Source: a virus. Taken from it: 55,290 nucleotides of DNA. Below the pieces are notes generated by a model. It saw nothing but the letters and a program-made list of their open reading frames with translations, ran no database searches and was not told the origin of the DNA. The stretch is taken from positions 1-55,290 of IMG/VR virus record IMGVR_UViG_3300032006_000008, one strand, 5' to 3'. Shown here in pieces: positions 32,122 to 41,800 of this stretch. Position 1 is the first letter of the stretch, and each line of letters begins with the position of its first letter. A program made the translations under genes and the position numbers.

Positions 32122-35100
32122 TAGTCTTCATCTATAGTCTCATAAATGTCGTTCATCACATTTGCTCCTGGAACATAAGCTCTTAAACCTGCCCATCCCT
32201 CTCCTTTTACTAAGGATAATAATACGTTTACAATAACAGGTAGGAAAAAGAACTGCCAATCTTTGACATATTGCTCTTCTTCATCTTCTGTCATTTGTCC
32301 AGCCACTAATAATCCCAACATTAGTGTTCTTAAAATAAATGATATAGTTACAGATTGAGCACCCCTTACACTATTTCCCATAGGCATTGGTAAAAATCTT
32401 CTTAATATAGAATTAGCAAGAGAAATTCCAGGAGCAAATGTAGATAAAACAGTCAATACTGACATACCTCCTCTAATAGCTAAAAATGTAAACATTCTCT
32501 CAGCAGATAAATCAAATTTAGGATTGCCACTAGCTATTAAATCACCATATCCTAATTTCTCTCCTGTTAATGTTCTAGTAACTTTTCTTTTGCCAGCTGT
32601 AAGTAGCCTAGAACTCCAGCCTGGAACATGAAAAAATCCCCCACTCTCAGAAAAGAATTGCTCCATTATATTGTACTCTCTGACCCATTGAGCAAATGTA
32701 TAGGTTTTGAATTGAAAACCTACCACCCCAAATAACCCACCAAACATCTTTGGAAAATATTCCCTAGACATACCAAACATAGTATTTTTAACATTGACCC
32801 TAGCCATTATTAATGAAGGGGCTTGTTTATATTTATTACCCTCCTTATTTGCGTCAAGTTGTCCTAGTTTCTCTGCTAGTAACATACCTTGAATAGCAGC
32901 CCTCCTTCTCATAAATAATTCCACACCACTAAAAGTGAATAAAGATTTTGCACTTTCACTAATTTGCCACGTTAACATCCATGATGCTAACTGATTAATC
33001 TGGCTACTATTTAAACTCTGGTTTAAATCCTTAATCCTTTTCTTTAAAATTAAAATTTCTTTTCTAGTAGCTACCGCTTCTCTAATATCATTTTCTTTTA
33101 TATTATCTATATTTTCTTTCTTAGAAAGAATTTTCTTTAAATGATTCATTTGCAACCAAAAAGCTGCTCTTTGTTTCCTTAATGCTTCATAATTATCTTG
33201 GTCTTTTTGTGGAAGTAGTCTCATTAACCATCTATCTATTCCAGTATTCTTGTTTATAAAATCTTTTTTATTCATCTTTAAAAGAGACCAATTGAGCCTT
33301 GCACTCATAAAAGTATGCCACGGGGTTGATGATTCATCCCCACCTGCCATATAATCAGTATAAGCTGTAATTAAATCATCAACTCCACTAGCTTCTACAG
33401 CGTCTAATACTTCAGCGTCTTTCATCATTCCCCTAACAGCTAGAGTGTCTCTAAATCCCCAGTCTTCTATTAGACTTTCCATTTGAGTCATGTTTGTAAT
33501 GGATGATAGCCAATTCAAAACATTACCAGAAACCCAGTTATTATGGTTAGATGCCCACTTAGAAACTTGCCTTGATGTTACTGGAGAAGTTTGTCCGTTT
33601 CTACCTCTAATGGCATTAATCCTATCAGCTGATTCTTGAAATCCATACTTAAAACCTAAAAATCCAGCGTCATAAGATAAATCTTTTAGTGATATTTTAG
33701 TTTGATTTATAAGCCATCTTCTCATCTCTGGGCTTTCAATAATTATCATAGCTTTAAGCAGCTCTGCTTTAAGTCTGCTGTACTGAATAGCTGTTACAAA
33801 TCTATTAGTATAATCTCTGTCTAGGTCTATATCTCTTCTTCTATTAAGAGGGTTTGTAAAAGTTTTTCTATGCTTAGTAAAGTGAGACCTAGTGGCTAGT
33901 TTCATTTTTCTTATATTCTTTGGATTGTAAGGGTCATCAAGAGCCAATGTCTTCATGTCTTGCATCCCGTCTCTCATATCTTCTAAGCTTTTTATCTTAG
34001 ATTCTAATCTAGCCTTTCTGTTCATGTGAAAATAAAACTCTTGAGGGGTAACTAGTTGCTCTCCAGTTGATACTCCCTGTTTAAAATCATTTATTATCTC
34101 CTCAGAATCTTGAAGCTCACCTTTTAGTGCGTTTATCATACCTCCTGATTGGGCAATAGCTTCGTCTACATCATCCCAATAAGTATCTTTTGTATATACT
34201 TGTGGTGAATAATTTTGAGTTACTTTTTTAGTGAACGTATCCCATCCTGCGATAGCCCCATCTCTCATAGTTGCAAGATTCGCCGCCATCCCTCCAATGT
34301 CCTCAATATATTCTAATATCTCTTTATAGTCCTCCATAGCATCTTGCTTCATTTTCTTCTCAGCTAGAATCTTAGCTTCATTTAGAATTTTATTAGTCGC
34401 CTCTATTTCCTCCTCTACCATGTTAATAAACTTTGCATTTTGCTCTCTCTTTAACTGGAGAGCTTGCCATATATTATATTGACCCGGATTCTGCGTTTTA
34501 TTATTAATACCAGCTATTTCATCAATTGGCTGTCTTTCTAAGTATTCAAAATCTGAATAACTATCTACATTTTTATTGCTATCACCTATTGTATAATCAT
34601 ACTGAGTATGTTGAGTAGCTTCATGAAATCCTTCTCTCATTCCAGTCCCTTCCCACATACCATCCATCTGAGCCCCAATAGTCGGCACCCACATATATTC
34701 ACCAGTTTGAGGGTCTATTCCACCTCTCCTTATCATGACAGCAGCATAATATTCATGTTGATTATTAGGCTCAGACCCATCCTCATTTCTTTTCATCATT
34801 ACCCAAACAGATTCAACTCCATTTTTTTCTTGCTGATTAATAATCATCTCATGATGACTCGGACCTTGATATGCTTCTCCAAACTCTGTTGTGTATTCTT
34901 TTCTATATGTAGTTAAAAAATCCTTTTCTTCTTCTGTTAAGTTTTGATATAAAGTAGGAACTATATACCTTACCCTTCCATCAGCTAAATCCGATAATAA
35001 ACGAATATAATCATCTCTTATCAAATCTTCTTGTTTCTCTCTGGTTAAGTCATCAAAATGCTTATCAACAACTAATTCTTTGCTAATCCTCTCGGTAACT

Positions 35101-35879
35101 TGCTCCCCTATTACCTCCTCAACAATGGGATAATCATACCTTTCCTTATGCATAGTTCTGAATCTAATGTCTTCTAGATTTTTATAATTCCTTAATGTTG
35201 AGAGAACTCTTTTAGTAAAAAACCCATTAATTTCTCCATAGGCATCAACAAATGGCTGTTGCATATCAAATATTGATTCATTAAGACTTGTTATTTTATC
35301 TAAAATCAGAACACCTGCCCCAGTCTCTTCTTGAGTTGCAACCATTCTAAATATATCCCTTGAATACTCATTCCAGTTCCCAAGCTTCTTCTTTGGTTTT
35401 ACCCTTACAAACCTATCTACCATTTGAGAATATTTTTTTATTAATGGGACATTTAAGTGATTAAGATTCATCAAAGGAAATCCTAGATAATTATAAGACA
35501 TTACATTTACTGCATCTATAATTTGATGATTGGGCATTACAAACAGAGTCTTAGCCATAACATCAGCAGCGTGCTTAGCTAGGTCATTGTATATTTTATA
35601 ATGCAATCTTAGTCTTAATTTCTCACTTTTCAATCTCCCCACCATTACTTTTCTTCTTTTCTTTATCTCTTTTACTCTTTTATAATCTTTTAGAGATTTT
35701 TGTAATAGAAGTTCTTTATCTAAAGCTTTTATTTCTATTTCAAAACCAGTAGATAAATCTTTTGGTTGTCCAATTGACTGGTTTAAAGAACCAAGAATAG
35801 ACGTTGTTAAAGACTTAGCCTCTTCTTTTGTTACTTTAGACTCAAATAAAACGTTACAATAGTCTGCTGCTCTGCTCAT
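32118..35879 (-). CDS. Large presumed ejection protein (1,253 residues)
   Basis: 1,253 residues, mostly helical and charged, with no enzyme motif that I recognise. The C-terminal third has hydrophobic segments (MLGLLVAGQM; LPVIVNVLLSLVKG) and a motif-rich stretch ARVNVKNTMFGMSREYFPKM, FGGLFGVVGFQFKTYTFAQW that recalls large virion-associated proteins of other phages. Its start overlaps the giant gene by four bases (ATGA). Size, gene order (end of the tail/internal protein cluster) and partial membrane character suggest ejection into the host with the genome. It may be a partner of the RNA-polymerase-like protein. Confidence 0.75.
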   Translation of the reverse strand: MSRAADYCNVLFESKVTKEEAKSLTTSILGSLNQSIGQPKDLSTGFEIEIKALDKELLLQKSLKDYKRVKEIKKRRKVMVGRLKSEKLRLRLHYKIYNDLAKHAADVMAKTLFVMPNHQIIDAVNVMSYNYLGFPLMNLNHLNVPLIKKYSQMVDRFVRVKPKKKLGNWNEYSRDIFRMVATQEETGAGVLILDKITSLNESIFDMQQPFVDAYGEINGFFTKRVLSTLRNYKNLEDIRFRTMHKERYDYPIVEEVIGEQVTERISKELVVDKHFDDLTREKQEDLIRDDYIRLLSDLADGRVRYIVPTLYQNLTEEEKDFLTTYRKEYTTEFGEAYQGPSHHEMIINQQEKNGVESVWVMMKRNEDGSEPNNQHEYYAAVMIRRGGIDPQTGEYMWVPTIGAQMDGMWEGTGMREGFHEATQHTQYDYTIGDSNKNVDSYSDFEYLERQPIDEIAGINNKTQNPGQYNIWQALQLKREQNAKFINMVEEEIEATNKILNEAKILAEKKMKQDAMEDYKEILEYIEDIGGMAANLATMRDGAIAGWDTFTKKVTQNYSPQVYTKDTYWDDVDEAIAQSGGMINALKGELQDSEEIINDFKQGVSTGEQLVTPQEFYFHMNRKARLESKIKSLEDMRDGMQDMKTLALDDPYNPKNIRKMKLATRSHFTKHRKTFTNPLNRRRDIDLDRDYTNRFVTAIQYSRLKAELLKAMIIIESPEMRRWLINQTKISLKDLSYDAGFLGFKYGFQESADRINAIRGRNGQTSPVTSRQVSKWASNHNNWVSGNVLNWLSSITNMTQMESLIEDWGFRDTLAVRGMMKDAEVLDAVEASGVDDLITAYTDYMAGGDESSTPWHTFMSARLNWSLLKMNKKDFINKNTGIDRWLMRLLPQKDQDNYEALRKQRAAFWLQMNHLKKILSKKENIDNIKENDIREAVATRKEILILKKRIKDLNQSLNSSQINQLASWMLTWQISESAKSLFTFSGVELFMRRRAAIQGMLLAEKLGQLDANKEGNKYKQAPSLIMARVNVKNTMFGMSREYFPKMFGGLFGVVGFQFKTYTFAQWVREYNIMEQFFSESGGFFHVPGWSSRLLTAGKRKVTRTLTGEKLGYGDLIASGNPKFDLSAERMFTFLAIRGGMSVLTVLSTFAPGISLANSILRRFLPMPMGNSVRGAQSVTISFILRTLMLGLLVAGQMTEDEEEQYVKDWQFFFLPVIVNVLLSLVKGEGWAGLRAYVPGANVMNDIYETIDEDY

Positions 35880-38800
35880 TTTGTTTTACAATTTCCTAAT
35901 TTTTCTAATAATTTATATGAACCATCATCAAATGTTGCTAATTTTATTTTAGCCCCTACAGCAGGCTCTGAATCAGGAGCATCTCTATATACCTCTGCAA
36001 ACTTGCTACCAAACAATCTAAAAAACCTTCCATCAATTAAATCCATTGGTAAAAAATGGCTCACATTTCTTATCCTGTCAACCCTTAGAGAGCCTTCTCC
36101 CCTTAATTTTAATTTCTCAGCCCTTTGAGACAGCTCTTCTTTAGTCGCTTCTATTTTATTTTCTAGATGGTCTATAGTCTCTTTTAATAAAACTGTTTGA
36201 TTATAGGCAGAATCAAGGTTTGATTTTATTCTTTGAAAATTGGCATATTGAGCTTTATTTTTAAAATCTTGAGATGAGAGACCCTTTTTAGAAGTTAAAA
36301 GTTCATAATCACCCTCTTGGGTGAGTTCCATAGAAACACTCTTTCCATAATCAACCATCTGATTACTTACGCCTTGATGTAATTGTAATTGCCCTAAATA
36401 TTCTCTTTTATATCTCTTAAGCTGATTGGATTCTTTCATATTTTCAATTCTAATATCTCTAAACTTTAACCTAAGAGAAGCAGGAATCATGTCTTGTATT
36501 GTAGATGTCCCGCTAAAGAAAGATAGGGAAGAAACAAATCTTGCTCCATCTGATAGTGCATTGAAATGAGGAAGCCACTGAGAAATAAAATGATTATTAA
36601 AAACAACATCATGGTCAATCTTTGCTACATTCAATTCTATTTCATCAATCAAAGTATTTTTTTCATTTACAACTTGAAGTAACATATAAAATTCTTTATT
36701 CATCTTTCTAGCAAATGCAAGACCTGTAACTATATCATTATCTGATAATTCATATTCTTTAACCAAAGCTGAAAGTTTAGCTGCTCCTTCTGGTCCTGGC
36801 TTTCCAACTATAGCCTGCATAGCCATATACCTTGCATTGTCCTCTTGATTTTTTGACATCTGTAAAAAGTTTGGCATATCATCTATCTGATTATCAACCA
36901 TATGTTTCCAAAGAGAAGCGACTGTATCTTCTAAATATGTTGTAGGAACTGTCTTGTCTCCTTCTTTAATATTATTAAATTGAACATCGTTAATAACAAG
37001 AGGTCTTTGAGGTCTTCTTTGAGCTCTCATCTCTTCCATCATTCTTGCATTATAATCTTTAAATACCTTTTTAGGAACTTTTAAATCTAAAGACATAATA
37101 TCTTGAACTTGCTCTGCTACAGTCTTATTAGTTCTATCATAAACAACTTTGCTCATCTCAGTCAGCTTTTCTGCTCCAACATAACTTTGGTCTTCGTCTC
37201 TTCCTTGCCTTACTTCGCTTGTTTTAAAATGATTAACAACTTTTTTTACTAGTGTCTGAGCTTCCTTATGACCAGAGACTATCTCATTACCCTCTTTATC
37301 TATAATCTTAAATGTTCTACTTCTAATAAACGTAACAAAATTTTCTATAACACCTATAGATGTTTGGCGACCATATAAAGTGCTCCACCAAAGAGCTAGT
37401 AATCCTTTTGTACTTTCATCAAAAGAAGCCTGCTGGATAATAGCCATCTCCCTATCGCTTGTTGTCTTTAGATATTTTACTCCATCTATAACAACTATGG
37501 AGTCACCAATCGGAATATTCTCTTGAACAATATCATCACGAAGTGGAGCATAGTCCATTATTACTTCTTCATCAATTGCTCTTTGAGTTAGGATTACATC
37601 TTGATAGTAATGCCCACTAAAATTTATAGCTAAACCTTTATGATTAAGAGAAGACCTCATAGTTCTAGCGTTTTGCACCATGCCGACTTGAGTTCCAGTT
37701 TCAAAATTATTAGCAATTTCTGTCACTACATTTGGGGTGGTTGGAGTAAATACCTTTTGAGGGTCTGCAAATATATCTAAAGGAATTTGATATACCATAC
37801 TTTTATACTCATCAGTATAATCATACTTATCCCCTGATTTCTGCCATTGAAAATCAATTAATTCTTTAGTTAGCTCCCTGTCCCATTTCCTACTAGTTAC
37901 AGCATCTCCGTCAAAATCTTGTTCTAGCATTTTTTTCATAGTATCATGCATAAAGACAACATCCCCATAATCTCTATATAGAAAATGTGCAATTTCTAAC
38001 ATTTGAGGATTTGTAAAGTGCTGAATTGGAAATCTGTAAAACTGTTCCCACCTATCTTTACTTGGGTCTGGTGGATTATTTTTCAGAAAATCATTAATAG
38101 CGTCTACCTGTTTTCTTCTTCCCTCTCTTGTATTGCCCCATTTGTTCCATTTTTCTACAACTTGTTTGGCTTGCCCATATAGATATGCATCAACTACTAT
38201 ATTCCATGAAACATCAAAGGGGGTTGCTCCATATTGATGAGGTTCTAATATGCCATGAAAATCTGGAATAACATGACTATAATTAGCAGCTTGAAAGCGA
38301 CTTGCTTTTGTAGGCTTCCTTGATTTAACTCTACCTCTAAAAGCTCCATCAACAACAAACCTATTTTTTATCATACCAACTTGAGGGTTAGAAAAATGGC
38401 TATGTAACAATATTGCGAATGAATCTGGGTCTTCTTCTAACATTTCTATAGACTTTGATAAATCAGATTTTGTAATGGTTTGGCTTTTCTGCAAGCTCTT
38501 TAGCCACTTCGCAAGTATATTTGGATTTTCTCTCATAGCAGAAATAGAGTTAAAATAATCTTTTTGATTTGTCTTTACTGCTTCAATTAGCTTATCAAAT
38601 AGAGGTGCTATGTCTGGGTTAGTGGTTATCATATCTTGCCATTGGTCAAACCATTGGAAAGGAGCAGTTCCACTTCCTTTAGAAAAGAAGTTAGAGTTCA
38701 TTAATATTCTAATATCCCCAGGCTCCATATAGTTAACTGTATTAGCAACATCATAGTTACCCTGTGCCATCTTTTTTTCTTCATTTGAAAAGACTTCATC

Positions 38801-41800
38801 CAATGGAATACCTTCAGCAGTTTTTATCTCCACTGAGGTATTATTTTCATTCCATCTAGATGTCCAAATCATTCTATCGCCTGGCTGTGGAGTTCTTGTT
38901 TCATCGCTATATTCATAAACAGTTATTCCAGCAGGAGCTAAAGTATTTAGTCCCTTTACCTGTATATAATCCTCACTATTCTCAGACATTTTTCTATCAA
39001 AAGTTTTTATCCAGCCTGGGAGATTGTCCAACTTATCTTGCTCTGGCATTCTTCCAAGAGGGACTGCTAGTTCAGAAAAGTAATTAGTAGATGATGGCTT
39101 ATTACCATCCCAAATATAATCCCCATTTTCATCCATTAGAGGAATAATTTTCCCAGTCACATCACTTATTGCATATGAGTTTTTATAATCAAACCATAAA
39201 TATGGAAAAGATGTAGCCCCTTCTGCGTTAACACCATCAGCAAACTCATTATTGTATCTTTTAAAATGAGCGGACATAGGATACCCTAGAACTTCATGAA
39301 GAGATTTTGTTCCATGAGTTTTTTGTATCCATCTGTATCTACCAACTATAGCAACAGCTAATTCAACAGCCTCTCCTCTAGCTAAGTTTACATCCTCTTT
39401 CATCTCATCGGCTTGATTTTGCGTTATATTTCCCTTCTCAACTTCTCCATCAAACCAAGCATCTGTATTGTCTTGCTCTCTCGCTATTGTTACATCATCT
39501 ACATCAGAAACACCTATAACTAGAGACTTACCTTTACCTCCCTTACTTGCGACAAGGAAAGCTGGGTATCTCATTTTATTAAATCTTCTATATCCGAATG
39601 CTAATTCCATATTTAATTGGTCTAAAGCATTTTTATCAAGAGTAAAAAATTCATCTTGGAATACCCACAGTTTCCTTAAATCAAACTTTGTTGGGTCGCC
39701 TTCTTGGTATGGATTTTTTTTATGAGCTCTTCTAATTCGTGTAGTATATATATCATTAGCACTTAAAAGGAATACTCTATCATGCATATCAGGGTTAGCT
39801 TCTAAGAAATTAGCTAACACAAAATCAGAATAATTTATCCCATTTACAGGATTAACTTGAGTTTGGCTATGCAATCTCTTGTCTGACTCACCAAGCTTTC
39901 TAGTCCTTCCATCATCTCCTTTTTCAACATTATTTAAAACAAGAGCTCCCCTGTCTCCTCTAGGTATAGAATTTATAATATTGTGATAATGACTGTTTAT
40001 AATATTGTAATTTCTATTAGACTGCTCTTCACTAACATCAACATTAAAAGATTCTTGCAGATATTCATAAAACTCTTCTCTTTCCATTTTGAGATTAGAG
40101 GCTGGTTTTATATAATCACCGCCTTCTTTTTTCCAAGTTCCCTTTCCTCTTGACCAAATATCCCATCTAATATCATTCCAATCATCAATGGTCATCCTCT
40201 CTCCAGAGTATTCTTCTATTAAATTCTTTAAATTCTGAGCATCTTTACCAACTTGTTCTTCTCTTTTATGCTGACCTATCAAATCATCATATGTATCTGG
40301 ATAGTCATCTGCTAGACCTTCTTGATTTTCCCAATCAATATTATCAGTCATATCTCCAACATATCTCTCTAAATCCAGTCTCATAGTCTTAGTGAATGCT
40401 TTACCAAAAGAACCCAAGTCTTCACCAACTGTAAAAAATCTTCTGTTAGATAAGTTTGTAACTCTTCCTATTTCATGACTTTTAGCCCATTTAGAAAACC
40501 AATCTTTTAAAACTTTTGTGTATTTAAATTTAAATCTTAGTTTTCTTATTTGCTTAATTACTCCATTATAGAATCTTTTAAATAATTGTTTTTCAGATAA
40601 TCCAATATTATTATAAGCCTTCTTAAATTCAATCCAAGCTGCTTGAAAATGCTTAGAGGCTGCTACGAAATCACTATCAGGTAATGGATTCATAGCAAAC
40701 TTATTAAGGTCTATTTTGAGTAAAGCTTGAAAAGCTTTTAATATCTCATAAGCTGCTTTTGTAAAATGATTTTGTTTGTCAGTAGAAGATTCTTGATATT
40801 TTTGATTAAATCCTCTTATTCTGTTTAAGAAATTATCAGTACTTCCATATCTTTGCTTAATCGTTTCAATTATCTTATCAACCATCATCTGTCTTTGAGA
40901 ATCATCTTTAAAATTATCATTATACTGACCTAAGAGTTGGTCAATAGCAGTTTCTATTCCAACTCCATCAATATTCTTTTGCTCAAAACTTGTCATAGCT
41001 AACAATGCTTTGGCTAAAGGAGAAAGGCTTTTAAATTCTCTGTCTATCTGGCTAGATTTACTTTTATTTTTTCCAGTCCTATTTTTTATAAATTCTGAAA
41101 CGTCTGTATCTGGTAAAGACTCACTTGCCATAGCTCTATCAAAGTCTGTTGTTCTTCCAGTGTTTTGTTCTCTTTTTTCATCTACGTCTTCTTTAGTATC
41201 TTGACTGACATCAGCTTTCTTTAAATCACCAACCGACATTCCTGTTAGCTCCATCATCTCCTGATATGACATATCCCCCATTCTCTTCGCTCCTCCCAAC
41301 TGAGAAGCATCTACGGTTTCATATTTTGAAGGCTTTTGCTTTTGAGCTGGTGGAGTAGGTGAGCTATCCTGCTCTTGTTTTAGACTTCTTATTGATGAGA
41401 CAATGGCTTTTGCTATTTTTTTCTTGTTTGCTACACTATAAGATAATTCTCCGTTTTTCTTTTTAGCCACAGTTTCATCTTTAAGTAGTCCTTTTTTTAT
41501 AGATGGAAATTCTTCTAATGTATTATTTAATTGAGTAGCTGTTAGCGATGATAAAAATTTTGTAGGATTCTCTTTAGATTCAAGCTCTCCTATTATCTTT
41601 CCTCTTTTTACTTCTTGTGGGTCTTTAGATGGCTTATATGGAGTTCTTTTATTAATGTCATCCCCAAGCTCCTTTTTAACCTTTTCGTATCTCTTTCTAC
41701 CTTCTTCAGTATGTCTATATACTTCTTCATCTAACGCTTGTTCTGCTTTTCTTTCATATTCTTTCTCAGGCTCTTTTTCTGATGGTGCAGTAAATATATT

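Noticed and set aside
38870-38881. GDRM (residues 1852-1855 of the giant protein) as the beta-type barrel motif GDKMxGRHGxKG
   Set aside because: Only the first part resembles it; the two catalytic lysines and the RHGxK part are missing, so I do not claim the second barrel.
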